33,847 nt of DNA from the NCBI GenBank assembly GCA_029571225.1, contig JAKPTF010000082.1, forward strand, positions 1 to 33,847, given 5' to 3'. Shown in pieces: positions 1-8,782 of the stretch. The notes below the pieces were generated by a model. It worked only from the letters and a program-made list of their open reading frames with translations. It was not told where the DNA came from and ran no database searches. A program made the position numbers and the translations under genes. Within the stretch, counting starts at the first letter, position 1; each line of letters starts with the position of its first letter. This DNA is from Candidatus Omnitrophota bacterium. GTDB lineage: Bacteria > Omnitrophota > Gorgyraeia > Gygaellales > Profunditerraquicolaceae.

Positions 1-845
1 TATTCACGGGCAAATGATTCGATGAATTCAACCGTATTTGCAAGGAAGTTATCGTCATTGATATATATGAATTTAATGAAGGGGAATTTGCGGAGGATAT
101 CCTGCAATTCGGAGATCATGCTTTCTAACGGCTTTGACCGATAGATATTCCGCTCAAAACCGTACAATTTATTGATCTTATTATTACAACAATACGTGCA
201 CCCGTGGATGCATCCGCGGGAAAAGATCGCCAGATACACCGGCGCGTCGTCCTCAAAATCCCGGTACAGGTTTTTCTCGACGATACTCGGAGTGACCCTG
301 ACAATGCGATCATGATCCCGGATGTACTGTGTTTCCAGGTCAAAATCCTGGACATGGGACAATTGCGACGATTTCATCAGCGGGCGGACGGGGTTCTGCA
401 CAAATTCGCCGTTGCGCCAGAACCCAAGATTCGGCATATCGTCAAGGCTCGTTCTTTTTGTCATGCGCTCGACCATTTCCGCAATGCCCGCCTCTCCCTC
501 GCCGATGTACACATAATCAGCCTCTTTCGGAAGGGATGATGGATCGATCGTTGCATGGATCCCTCCCCAGATAATGGCTGATCTCAGGTTCTCTTTCAAG
601 AAGCGGGTAACCAATACTGCCCTGTAGAAATCGTTGGTCAAAACCGATAAACCGACAATATCCGAATCGGCGCATACGCGCTTCAACGATTGAAGTACGC
701 TTGCCGGATAGGTTTCATAGGAATTATACATGTCATCGGGAGGTAAAAAAACCATATTGACGGCATGCCCCTGAGCCTTCAGGTACGATGACAAAAATCG
801 TACACCCGGATTAAGGAAATAGAATGAAATAAATGTTATTTTCAT
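1..845 (-). CDS. B12-binding-domain radical SAM protein, C-terminus cut by the window edge
   Basis: This gene is open from an ATG at 845 to the window edge (281 codons visible, no stop reached). The N-terminal ~130 residues have the alternating strand/helix pattern of a cobalamin-binding Rossmann domain, including IIWGGIHATIDP (residues 91-102) and YVYIGEGEAGI (about 111-121), both typical of this superfamily. The radical SAM 4Fe-4S motif follows as CIHGCTYC, with C212, C216 and C219 in CX3CX2C spacing. The family generates a 5'-deoxyadenosyl radical, often for methylation or ring rearrangement. The substrate cannot be read from sequence. It starts 3 nt after the small methyltransferase gene and is presumably co-transcribed. 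It is a separate protein from the radical SAM domain at 8782-11442. Confidence 0.9.
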   Translation of the reverse strand, partial: MKITFISFYFLNPGVRFLSSYLKAQGHAVNMVFLPPDDMYNSYETYPASVLQSLKRVCADSDIVGLSVLTNDFYRAVLVTRFLKENLRSAIIWGGIHATIDPSSLPKEADYVYIGEGEAGIAEMVERMTKRTSLDDMPNLGFWRNGEFVQNPVRPLMKSSQLSHVQDFDLETQYIRDHDRIVRVTPSIVEKNLYRDFEDDAPVYLAIFSRGCIHGCTYCCNNKINKLYGFERNIYRSKPLESMISELQDILRKFPFIKFIYINDDNFLANTVEFIESFARE

Positions 846-848
846 CGA

Positions 849-1529
849 TCACACCTTCTTCTTGATCGCGTGCGCATAAATGCCCACTGACCGGTTCGAG
901 AACAGATCTCGCTCTGATAAATACCTGATCAATGGCCAAATAAACGGGATCTTGTCTATGAACATATTCGGCACGAAAAACGGGTACCGGGGAAACGGAT
1001 TGAACCCGGCCACCGCATACTCAAAATACGGCGCGAGGTAATCCTTTAATTCGGGGATGGTCACCATCGACGCGTCAGATGCGTATTCGTAATAATTCCT
1101 GTTATGCGTGGTCAGGTAGAGGCTGCCGCCCGGCTTAAGCAACGCGTGCAATGAAGCGATCATGCGCGCTTTATCCTGAGCCATCGGAAGCATTGCATTG
1201 AAGAGGACAACGTCAAAGCTCCCGTCCTTAAAGGGCAGCCGATGCATATCGCTGATAAGGAACTTCCCCTGCGGGTTGAACTGCCTGGAATATCGGATGT
1301 TTTCCGGCACTATATCCAAGCCGTATATCCGGTTCGACGCATCCATTACCGACAATACGATCCCCGGTCCGCACCCGACATCCAGTACCCTCTTGCCGGT
1401 AACATCGCGCAGGCGATAACAAAGATAATACCGTACATCGAGATTGTCGCCCCAGTACAACGACCGCTCGACCATACGCCATTTCTTTTTTATCTCCCGG
1501 GCAAGACTCCCAAAAGAACGATCGCTCAT
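849..1529 (-). CDS. Class I SAM-dependent methyltransferase (UbiE/Methyltransf_11-like)
   Basis: A 226-residue soluble protein whose centre carries SAM-binding motif I, VLDVGCGPGI (about residues 49-58), followed by the acidic ribose-binding end IYGLDIV and the later strands FDVVLFNAMLP and LKPGGSLYLTTHN. This is the standard class I methyltransferase fold. Unlike four other methyltransferases in the window it lacks an N-terminal CxxC zinc ribbon. Its ATG at 1529 overlaps the stop of the upstream FemAB-like gene as ATGA, which supports the start and implies translational coupling. The acceptor is unknown; methylation of a sugar, lipid or aminoacyl group in this glycan pathway is the reasonable inference. 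Confidence 0.85.
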   Translation of the reverse strand: MSDRSFGSLAREIKKKWRMVERSLYWGDNLDVRYYLCYRLRDVTGKRVLDVGCGPGIVLSVMDASNRIYGLDIVPENIRYSRQFNPQGKFLISDMHRLPFKDGSFDVVLFNAMLPMAQDKARMIASLHALLKPGGSLYLTTHNRNYYEYASDASMVTIPELKDYLAPYFEYAVAGFNPFPRYPFFVPNMFIDKIPFIWPLIRYLSERDLFSNRSVGIYAHAIKKKV

Positions 1530-2605
1530 AGAAAACGCCTCACTGTGCGTATCAGTGCACGCATGGAGCTGCGATACACTTTATCGTACGCGTTGTATAC
1601 CCGTATGTTCTCGCTCCACTTCATCTTGAAATTACGCAATCCCTGCTCTTTCCTGTCCTTCGGCCTCAGCGGAATGCCCGTCAGGTCATACAGCCGCCGC
1701 TTGCGCGATATCCCCCACTTAGCGATCTCCCACGTCAAAAGGTCATTAACATTGATCTTCTTGAAATACGACTCGTCGGTCTGGCACGAGGTCATATGGC
1801 ATAGAATGCCGTTGAAATCGAGGATGCCTGCGCCGGCCATGATGCGGCCGTCTTTCTTGATCGCCATGACCTCAAGGCAATTCTCCGCGCCGCGCAAAGC
1901 ATTCCACATGTTGATATCGGGATAATACGGCGGAAAGTCAGCGCGCACCCGCCTGACATTCTCACTGATCACCGCGCGGTATTCGTCAAGCTCATCCGCA
2001 GACAGCAATCCGGCGGTCAGGGAGTGTTTCTCGCAGCTTGAGACATCCTTGCGCGTAGACTTCTTCAATCGCGACCAGGCGGTATCGACATCCGTACGCA
2101 GATCCATGAACAACGTGGCGCGCTCGATCCGTGTGAACGCACGCGCATTGTACACGGCGCTTGCATGATCGCCGGCATAAGCAGCCGGATCATGTATGGG
2201 TTCGGCAATATTGCGCATGGTCACCAGTTTATTCGTACGGCAAAAACGGTCCACCTCATCCAGCAGTTCCGCGAGCACGTTTGCCGCGTCAGCGCGATCA
2301 AGGACAAGCGGGCCGTAAAACCAATACCCGTATGACAGGCGCATTCGCTGCGCAATGGCCCCGAGCATGCCGACGATCTTATTCTCAGGCCTGACGCGCG
2401 CGTTCACGCCCTCGACCCAGAACAGCAAAACAGCCTTATAGGCGTCACCATCTTTAACCGAGCAGAAATACGGGGTGCAATACCCGGTCGACCCCACATA
2501 GTCGGCCCAATACGTCGTCTGGAACACGGTCCCTTCAGGCACGCTGCGTACCAGGCTATTCCATACGCCCGCATCGACTGATCGTTGTATTGTGACGTTA
2601 TACAC
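1526..2605 (-). CDS. FemAB-like (GNAT-fold) peptidyl/acyl transferase
   Basis: A 359-residue protein with FemAB-family layout. The N-terminus has the aromatic segment FQTTYWADYVGSTGY (about 29-42). A basic stretch LKKSTRKDVSSCEKH lies near residues 180-194, where the family has its conserved KxxR..xR..KA element. The C-terminal GNAT-like half contains the segment NVNDLLTWEIAKWG (285-298) followed by YDLTGIP. Family members transfer aminoacyl groups or act in exopolysaccharide loci with unknown acceptors. The start is GTG at 2605; the stop of the upstream gene supplies a purine-rich TAAGGGGA 7-8 nt before it. It is only distantly similar to the FemAB-like protein at 27109-28137, so the two may modify different positions. 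Confidence 0.8.
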   Translation of the reverse strand: MYNVTIQRSVDAGVWNSLVRSVPEGTVFQTTYWADYVGSTGYCTPYFCSVKDGDAYKAVLLFWVEGVNARVRPENKIVGMLGAIAQRMRLSYGYWFYGPLVLDRADAANVLAELLDEVDRFCRTNKLVTMRNIAEPIHDPAAYAGDHASAVYNARAFTRIERATLFMDLRTDVDTAWSRLKKSTRKDVSSCEKHSLTAGLLSADELDEYRAVISENVRRVRADFPPYYPDINMWNALRGAENCLEVMAIKKDGRIMAGAGILDFNGILCHMTSCQTDESYFKKINVNDLLTWEIAKWGISRKRRLYDLTGIPLRPKDRKEQGLRNFKMKWSENIRVYNAYDKVYRSSMRALIRTVRRFL

Positions 2606-2616
2606 GGCCGTTCCCC

Positions 2617-3711
2617 TTACCGATCCTTATTCGCGTGAAAATGCGTTGAGATGATATCCTTGAGCAACTCGCCAAGCACCCGATGGCCGTTATCGTTAAG
2701 ATGTACATGGTCGAACCATACCGTTGTGGCCGCGTCATAACGGTCGAAAATGCCGTTCAGATCGTAATACGCGATATGTTCGCGGTTGGCGAGATCCTGG
2801 TACCGCTGCCTTACAACCTGGTATGCACCCTTGATAACCGGCGCTTCCTGGCGCGCCTTGGCTGCCATGCGCTCCTCATCTGCCGATAAACCCTTTTTAG
2901 ATTCCATAATATACGGCTGCAGCATAAAAACCGTGACGATCCCTCTGCCACGAAGAATGTCAGCCATGCTTTTGACATTGGAAAAATACGCGTCTATGCC
3001 CCTCGTATTGAGATGGCTGACGGGGAACATGGGTTTCCCCCGTTCATACAGGATCTTTTCCTGTATGCGCTTCATGAGCTTGAAAAAGGCAGATCGCTCT
3101 TTTATCAAACCTCCGATCTGGAATATAAGCGGCAGTGCGTGGAACCGTTTTTCCATATCATAATAGGGATTGGTATGGGGCGTGTATCTATTCACATCGT
3201 ACAACGACGACATGAAAATATCGTTATATCCGTCGAGAACGACGATCATATCAGGCGAGAATTCAAGCAACCTGAATTGGAGATACATCAATTCCTGGAA
3301 CGAGATATATCCTGCGCATCCGGCGTTCAGCACTTCGACCGCGAGATCATCGCGTTGAAGCAGCTCCTGCGCAACGGCGGTCCACACGGTCTTGTTCGAC
3401 GATGCGCCCGTACCCCATGCAACCGACCCGCCCAGCACGATCACCCTGAACGTCCCCGGTTTCCTGTCTTTCGATACCGGGTAATCGTTACGAAACGCGA
3501 AATTATTCATGGTATAGCTGCTGTAGCGGTCAAAACCAGAGACGCCCTGCTTGGCGGCCCACAGCAGATACGGATCGTATTCCCAATACGCTACCAGATC
3601 AACCCCGGCCTTGACATTCTTCGTCTTACGCGTGTAGATATTCATAAAAACCGCTGAAACGACTTCGAGCGCGACAATACATGCGACTATGACGATCCAT
3701 AGTTTCTTCAT
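2617..3711 (-). CDS. Membrane-anchored SGNH/GDSL hydrolase
   Basis: A 364-residue protein with an N-terminal hydrophobic segment (residues 4-24), probably an uncleaved membrane anchor placing the catalytic domain outside the cytoplasm. The SGNH blocks are visible: block I VIVLGGSVAWG (nucleophile S96), block II NAGCAGY (129-135), block III GYNDIF (161-166), and block V DHVH with D334 and H337. Such enzymes are esterases or O-acetyl transferases acting on surface glycans, so addition or removal of acyl groups on the glycan made here is likely (inference). Its ATG overlaps the stop of the upstream GT4 gene as ATGA. An acyltransferase-3 partner domain is not present in this window. Confidence 0.87.
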   Translation of the reverse strand: MKKLWIVIVACIVALEVVSAVFMNIYTRKTKNVKAGVDLVAYWEYDPYLLWAAKQGVSGFDRYSSYTMNNFAFRNDYPVSKDRKPGTFRVIVLGGSVAWGTGASSNKTVWTAVAQELLQRDDLAVEVLNAGCAGYISFQELMYLQFRLLEFSPDMIVVLDGYNDIFMSSLYDVNRYTPHTNPYYDMEKRFHALPLIFQIGGLIKERSAFFKLMKRIQEKILYERGKPMFPVSHLNTRGIDAYFSNVKSMADILRGRGIVTVFMLQPYIMESKKGLSADEERMAAKARQEAPVIKGAYQVVRQRYQDLANREHIAYYDLNGIFDRYDAATTVWFDHVHLNDNGHRVLGELLKDIISTHFHANKDR

Positions 3712-4829
3712 TGCATACCCCTCACTAATTTTGCATACGCGGCCGCTTCCTGATCTTCTGAGACCGCGAAATCGAACCGGGATACCCGTTGCAGAGCTGC
3801 TGCGGAATAGGTGCTGCGCAATGACGGGTCGTTCATCAGTCTTTGAATGTTCGATCTGAACGCATCAACCGTGTTCCCGGACAGGACGCCGCAATCGCCG
3901 AGGACCTCCCGGATAACCGGGATATCCGATGCAACTACCGGGACTCCCGCAGCCATAGCCTCGATGACCGGAATGCACAATCCTTCATAGAACGTCGACA
4001 GCACGAATATATCGGCCCGGTGATAATACTCATGGATCCTGCTGTTTGGCACTGATTTAATGAACTCGATCTTGTGCTCTATGTTCAATTCCCGTGCCAG
4101 AGCACGCAGGCGGCTGTCATATTCACCGTCCCCGATAAGCACCAGCCGGACATCGAGGCCGGCGATGGCCCGGACGATACACTCGGGATTCTTTGGCCGC
4201 GCCAGCCTGCTGACGCATAACAGCGACAGCGTCTGCGATAGAGGCCGCGCTGTTTTCGCGGGCGAGAATTGGCGGATATTGATACCCTCGTATATCACAA
4301 CCGCATCCGGCCTGCCCCGGGAAACCGCATACTCCTTGAGCGCCCGGGAGATACAAATAAGCATATCGCACATGGAAAGTGCATACCGCTCGAACAATCG
4401 CCGCGCATGCAATATCGGACGCTTATCGTACCGGCGCTGATCGGTAAAGTTGCCGTGGATCGAGCATACGCTCGGGATGCCGAGCACCCGCGCGCACTGA
4501 CATGCCAATGCCCCGGATAACGAAATATCATAGGCACGCACACAATCCGGATGTATGGACCTGACCAGGTCCAGGACACGCCGATCGCAGCCGAAGAATA
4601 CTCCCCATGCCATGCGGATGGATCGTCTTCCGACACAATGAATATGCAACCGGGCGTTACCTACCGTAACGCGCACCTTTTCAGCGTCGATCTCCGCATC
4701 GGTGAACGATATCATGTGCACGTCCGTAAAAAAGCCGGCAGGGTTGTAATACCGTTCCTTGATCTCGCCTTTTTCATAGAGCACGCTCAAAGGGTCCGTC
4801 AGGAATATGCACAGCGTTTTACCGGCCAT
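3708..4829 (-). CDS. Glycosyltransferase family 4
   Basis: A 373-residue retaining GT-B enzyme. The C-terminal Rossmann domain begins near LLCVSRLARPKNPE (about 203-216). It carries the EX7E motif with E282 and E290 in FYEGLCIPVIEAMAAGVPVV, the usual signature for nucleotide-sugar binding in GT4. The N-terminal acceptor domain is divergent and lacks an obvious glycine-rich loop near the start. It probably adds one sugar of the repeat unit or lipid-linked oligosaccharide at the cytoplasmic face. The start at 4829 lies 5 nt after the asparagine-synthase-like gene. Donor and acceptor cannot be predicted from sequence. Confidence 0.9.
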   Translation of the reverse strand: MAGKTLCIFLTDPLSVLYEKGEIKERYYNPAGFFTDVHMISFTDAEIDAEKVRVTVGNARLHIHCVGRRSIRMAWGVFFGCDRRVLDLVRSIHPDCVRAYDISLSGALACQCARVLGIPSVCSIHGNFTDQRRYDKRPILHARRLFERYALSMCDMLICISRALKEYAVSRGRPDAVVIYEGINIRQFSPAKTARPLSQTLSLLCVSRLARPKNPECIVRAIAGLDVRLVLIGDGEYDSRLRALARELNIEHKIEFIKSVPNSRIHEYYHRADIFVLSTFYEGLCIPVIEAMAAGVPVVASDIPVIREVLGDCGVLSGNTVDAFRSNIQRLMNDPSLRSTYSAAALQRVSRFDFAVSEDQEAAAYAKLVRGMQ

Positions 4830-4834
4830 ATGGT

Positions 4835-6724
4835 CTAATCCATGAATTTCTCATGCCATGCCTCAAGCATAAGGAGTGCCCAAAGCTGAAAGGAATGATC
4901 TGCGCGGCCTGCCGAATGCGCTTCGACCAAATTCTTGATCACGCCGGGCCTGAAATAACCCCGGCGCACACATGCGCTGCTTAACAGCGTATCACGGAGA
5001 AAACCGTTCAACTCAGACCTGAACCATTTCCCGACCGGCACGCCAAACCCCATTTTCCTGCGATAAAGGTTTTGTTTCGGGACAAAACGTTCGACCGCCT
5101 TTTTGAGAACGTATTTCTTCACTGAACCGCGTAATTTGAATCCGACCGGTAACCGCGCGGCAAATTCCATAAGACGGGTGTCAAGGAACGGGGACCTGCA
5201 CTCAAGGGAATTAGCCATACTGGCGATATCGACCTTTACAAGAAGATCGTCCGGCAAATAACTGTGGATATCGATGTCGAGCAACGTGTCAAGGACCGAT
5301 GAATGGCGGTAGTGCGAAAACAAGGCTCCCATAGCCGCATCAGAACTGCCGGCGGACAATTGTGCCGCAAACCGAGGCTCATACAGCGCCTGTTTCATCC
5401 GCTCGTCAAAGATACTGACCCACTTCATATACCTGCTGTGTTGCGGCAGGTATGCCGCGTCGAAAAAACGGCGGATCCGGCGGAATTTATTCTTAGGATC
5501 GACAGAATCGGGTAATACCGAACACAGTCCCTGCATCGCGGTGCGCGCAATGGCCGGCATGGATGCAATGCGGTCGGCAATGAGCATTGCCTGATACCGT
5601 TCATATCCGGCAAAGGATTCGTCGCCGCCGTCCCCGTTCAAGGCGACGGTCACAAACCGTTTTGTTTCGCGGGAAACGTAATACGTCGGTATACACGATG
5701 AATCCGCATACGGCTCGCCGTAACGCTCGACCAGAACAGGCAGGATATCAACGGCATTCGGCTTGACGATGAATTCATGATGATCCGTCGAGTAACGCTG
5801 CGCGATAGCGCGCGCGTATTTCAATTCGCTGTAATCGTCGTCCTCGAAACCGATGGAGAACGTCTTTACCCTGCCGGCGTGGCGCGCCATGATCGCGACA
5901 ACGGCGCTTGAATCAACGCCTCCGCTCAAAAAAGCACCCAGGGGAACATCGCTATACATGCGGATCTTCACCGATTCGTCAAGCAGCCTGATAAGTTCCT
6001 CTTCTGCTTCCTGCCCGGGAATATCGATCTTATCGTCGTACTTCAGCGACCAATACGCAACATCCCTGATGTTCCCTTCCTGAACAGTCAGATAATGGCC
6101 CGGCATAAGCTTACACACGCCTTCGAATATCGATGCCGGCGCAGGAACGTATCCGAAAGAGAGATAGTGGTCCAATGCAGCGGCAGATACCTGTTTACGG
6201 ATCAAACCGCTTGCACAAAGCGCAGCGAGCTCGGATGCAAAACAGAATATGCTGTTCCTATTATGATAAAACAGGGGTTTCTTACCGACCCTGTCGCGCC
6301 CGATGAAAAGCATTTTCTTCGATTCATCCCAAAGGGCAAACGCGAACATGCCTCTGAGTTGATTAATACAATCAACGCCATATTCTTCGTATAAATGAAC
6401 GATGACCTCGGTATCGGTCGCAGACGCGAATGTGTGGCCCTGTGCGATCAGCTGGTCCTTCAACTCATGGAAATTGTATATCTCGCCGTTCAGGACCACC
6501 CACACAGTCCCGCGCTCGTTCGATAAAGGCTGATGGCCGGCAGCGGATAGATCGATGATGCTTAGCCTCCGGTGGCCAAGCTGCACGAGCGGCTCCTGAC
6601 CTGAAATGCGTATGCCTTCGTCATCAGGACCGCGATGCTCCATCGCATGCAGCATAGCACGCATCCGCTGCTGTCCGGGCTCAGGATCATTCCGATAATC
6701 GATAATACCGCATATTCCGCACAT
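4835..6724 (-). CDS. asnB: Asparagine synthase (glutamine-hydrolysing)-like amidotransferase
   Basis: A 629-residue protein. I start it at the ATG at 6724, giving MCGICG, because Cys2 must be the N-terminal nucleophile of the Ntn glutaminase domain; the longer reading frame would bury it. Glutaminase motifs include EHRGPDDEG (about 29-37), LNGEIYN and a GRDRVGKKPL loop. The synthetase domain has the PP-loop SGGVDSS at 267-273. The family transfers ammonia from glutamine to a carboxylate activated by ATP. In EPS loci, especially exosortase-linked ones, such paralogues probably amidate a sugar acid or acyl group rather than make free asparagine (established context, inferred here). The ATG shares one base with the upstream stop (TAATG). 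Confidence 0.92.
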   Translation of the reverse strand: MCGICGIIDYRNDPEPGQQRMRAMLHAMEHRGPDDEGIRISGQEPLVQLGHRRLSIIDLSAAGHQPLSNERGTVWVVLNGEIYNFHELKDQLIAQGHTFASATDTEVIVHLYEEYGVDCINQLRGMFAFALWDESKKMLFIGRDRVGKKPLFYHNRNSIFCFASELAALCASGLIRKQVSAAALDHYLSFGYVPAPASIFEGVCKLMPGHYLTVQEGNIRDVAYWSLKYDDKIDIPGQEAEEELIRLLDESVKIRMYSDVPLGAFLSGGVDSSAVVAIMARHAGRVKTFSIGFEDDDYSELKYARAIAQRYSTDHHEFIVKPNAVDILPVLVERYGEPYADSSCIPTYYVSRETKRFVTVALNGDGGDESFAGYERYQAMLIADRIASMPAIARTAMQGLCSVLPDSVDPKNKFRRIRRFFDAAYLPQHSRYMKWVSIFDERMKQALYEPRFAAQLSAGSSDAAMGALFSHYRHSSVLDTLLDIDIHSYLPDDLLVKVDIASMANSLECRSPFLDTRLMEFAARLPVGFKLRGSVKKYVLKKAVERFVPKQNLYRRKMGFGVPVGKWFRSELNGFLRDTLLSSACVRRGYFRPGVIKNLVEAHSAGRADHSFQLWALLMLEAWHEKFMD

Positions 6725-7701
6725 TATCCCGATTTCCCCGCGATTACGATGATATTCGGCGCGCAATAGCCGATAGAACCAAAACGGCAATAGAATTCAA
6801 GGACCGATATCAGATGGAAAAGGCTCCGCGCCGTTTGCCGCTTACGATCCAGACCCGGCGGCGACGGATACTGATAATACTGCCCGACGTATTTGTGCCA
6901 GACCGGCAATTGTATCGGCGCCCCGATATAGAACTTCAACGCTTTGAACCCGCACGCGTGAAGCATACGTTTCAGGGTATCCTGCGAGTAATGAACCACA
7001 TGCTCGTATGAATCGAAAATATCGTAATCGGACAGTTTTCCCGCCATCCGCGCTATCGAGAGCTTCAAGATATTGAACAGGCCGTTCGGCACCTTGATGA
7101 ACACGATACCGTCCGGTTTCAGTATCCGATGCACCTCGGCGAGCATTTTCTTCGGTTCGGTCAGATGCTCGAATACATCCGTCATGGTCACAACATCGAA
7201 AAACGAGCTGTCAAAGCCGGCGGTTTCAAGGAACGCCGTGCGCACGTTCAACCCGAAGTATTTCCGCGCCATCTCAGACAACGACGGCGACGGCTCGACG
7301 CCATAGATCGTCCAGCCCCTGCCGCGCGCGTTGCGCAGGAAAAAGCCCATATTCGTTCCTATATCGAGGAAGTTGCCCCTCGGTTTGTACCGCTCGATCA
7401 CGGACAGGTCTGCCAGGTAATTCGGATCGCGGTGATGGCGCGCCTTTCCTTCGAATATGAGCCGCGCCTCGGTAAAATACTTTTCCGCATCGCCCCAGTA
7501 CACCTTCTCGGGCTCTTTAAGCCTCGGGCTGACATACATGAGCCCGCACGAATCGCAGCGAACAATGCCCAATGCCCCGCGTTCACGATAGATACGGTGC
7601 GACCCCGACGCAGCGCATAGCGGGCAGGCAACCTTGATCACATCGGACTCGGAATAAACATCTTTCTGCGTTCCACCCCGTTCATACGAAGTTTTAAGCA
7701 C
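6724..7701 (-). CDS. Zinc-ribbon class I SAM methyltransferase
   Basis: I choose a GTG start at 7701 rather than the longer frame to 7755. A perfect AGGAGG lies 8 nt upstream, and the start then overlaps the upstream stop by only 8 nt (GTGCTTAA). The product is 325 residues. An N-terminal CPLC...CDSC pair looks like a rubredoxin-like zinc ribbon. SAM motif I is FLDIGTNMGFFL, followed by IYGVEPS, then VTMTDVFEHL and LKPDGIVFIKVPN. This is the Methyltransf_23 arrangement common in glycan loci. It belongs to a set of four similar zinc-ribbon methyltransferases in the window and is likely an O-, N- or C-methyltransferase acting on a sugar. Confidence 0.87.
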   Translation of the reverse strand: MLKTSYERGGTQKDVYSESDVIKVACPLCAASGSHRIYRERGALGIVRCDSCGLMYVSPRLKEPEKVYWGDAEKYFTEARLIFEGKARHHRDPNYLADLSVIERYKPRGNFLDIGTNMGFFLRNARGRGWTIYGVEPSPSLSEMARKYFGLNVRTAFLETAGFDSSFFDVVTMTDVFEHLTEPKKMLAEVHRILKPDGIVFIKVPNGLFNILKLSIARMAGKLSDYDIFDSYEHVVHYSQDTLKRMLHACGFKALKFYIGAPIQLPVWHKYVGQYYQYPSPPGLDRKRQTARSLFHLISVLEFYCRFGSIGYCAPNIIVIAGKSG

Positions 7702-8782
7702 AGCCTGCCCCTCCTTTACGACAACCGGCCAGTATACGGACGAATGTATCGGCATATGCCTTCAAAGAATATCTATCCTCAACGGTCTTCCTGCCTGCAA
7801 CACCGACCTTCCGGCGCACGGCCGGATCCCGGATCAACAACGACAGCTTCTCGATCCATTCTTCATCTGACGTCGCCAGGAACCCGTTCACGCCGTCATC
7901 GATGATCTCGTTGTTCGTCCCGACTGCAGAACATACGCATGGGATGGACATGCCCATGTAGATGATTGCCTTGAACGCGCATTTCCCCCGTGTCCAGGGA
8001 TCATCCGGCATAGGCATGATGCCGATATCGAATGACGCCAGGTCCTGTAATTCGGTCGGCAATGACCATGCTTTGACAATCATACGCTCAATGCCCGGCA
8101 CGGGTTCGCTTGCTCCGACAAGAACAAAATCAACCTGCGGGAAACGCTCCGCAATCGCGCGCAACACCCCTTCCATGGGCCGGAGGAAATCAGCCGTCGT
8201 AGCGCTGCCGATCCATCCTATCACGATGCGGTCTCCGCGCGGATGATCGACGGGGACATAACGGTCCGTATCTATAACGGTTGGGATCACGGATACCTTT
8301 GAGTTAAACGGGCGCGCGAACGATGCAAGATAATTATTACCCGCAATAACATGGGACGACATCCCGATAATATCCTTGATCTTACGTGTGCACTTGAACC
8401 GCTCGACAAAGAAATTCTGCCTGCTGCTGGCTGCGAGGAATATCGCGTCGTCGAAATCGAAGATCATGGGTTTTCGCAACGTCTTCAGGATCGTTTCAAA
8501 TACCGCCGGGCCTACCGGATAGGCTTCCCGGTGGATAAAAACAATATCGTACCGGAATATGATTGCCACGTCAACGAGGCGGCAGATAGTGCCGATGATA
8601 AAGAAAAGGACTTTGATCGCGTAATTGCCTTTGGTGTACAGGATACGGAATGCCGGCCGGGTCCAGAACGAATGCACCGAAAAATCAATGCCGCATCTCG
8701 ACAGGCTCGGCAGATATTGTTCCACGCGGTATCTGTTACTTGCCCCCTCTTTTGGATACGGAACCCAGAATAGTACGCGCAT
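7694..8782 (-). CDS. Glycosyltransferase family 4 (divergent EX7E)
   Basis: A 362-residue GT-B protein beginning MRVLFWVPYPKEGASNRYR. A GTG one codon upstream (8785) is also possible, but the ATG at 8782 forms a TGATG junction with the preceding stop. The C-terminal domain has IVIGWIGSATTADFL and the loop DDPWTRGKCAFKAIIYMG, followed by CVCSAVGTNNEIIDDGVNGF. In this subgroup the first Glu of EX7E is replaced by the RGKCAFK element, so it is catalytically distinct from classical GT4 enzymes. The N-terminal domain includes the hydrophobic stretch YAIKVLFFIIGTICRLVDVA, which may associate with the membrane. It probably adds one sugar to the lipid-linked glycan. Confidence 0.87.
   Translation of the reverse strand: MRVLFWVPYPKEGASNRYRVEQYLPSLSRCGIDFSVHSFWTRPAFRILYTKGNYAIKVLFFIIGTICRLVDVAIIFRYDIVFIHREAYPVGPAVFETILKTLRKPMIFDFDDAIFLAASSRQNFFVERFKCTRKIKDIIGMSSHVIAGNNYLASFARPFNSKVSVIPTVIDTDRYVPVDHPRGDRIVIGWIGSATTADFLRPMEGVLRAIAERFPQVDFVLVGASEPVPGIERMIVKAWSLPTELQDLASFDIGIMPMPDDPWTRGKCAFKAIIYMGMSIPCVCSAVGTNNEIIDDGVNGFLATSDEEWIEKLSLLIRDPAVRRKVGVAGRKTVEDRYSLKAYADTFVRILAGCRKGGAGCA
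7710..7715 (-). promoter_or_regulatory. Strong Shine-Dalgarno deciding the GTG start at 7701
   Basis: On the minus strand this reads AGGAGG (within AAAGGAGGGG), 8 nt before the GTG at 7701. It lies inside the 3' end of the upstream glycosyltransferase gene. The ATG at 7755 has no comparable site, so the methyltransferase most likely begins at the GTG. Confidence 0.75.

Noticed and set aside
1242-1925. Plus-strand open frame of 227 codons
   Set aside because: It lies opposite two well-supported minus-strand genes (methyltransferase and FemAB-like), has no recognisable domain, and crosses their junction; it is a shadow frame.
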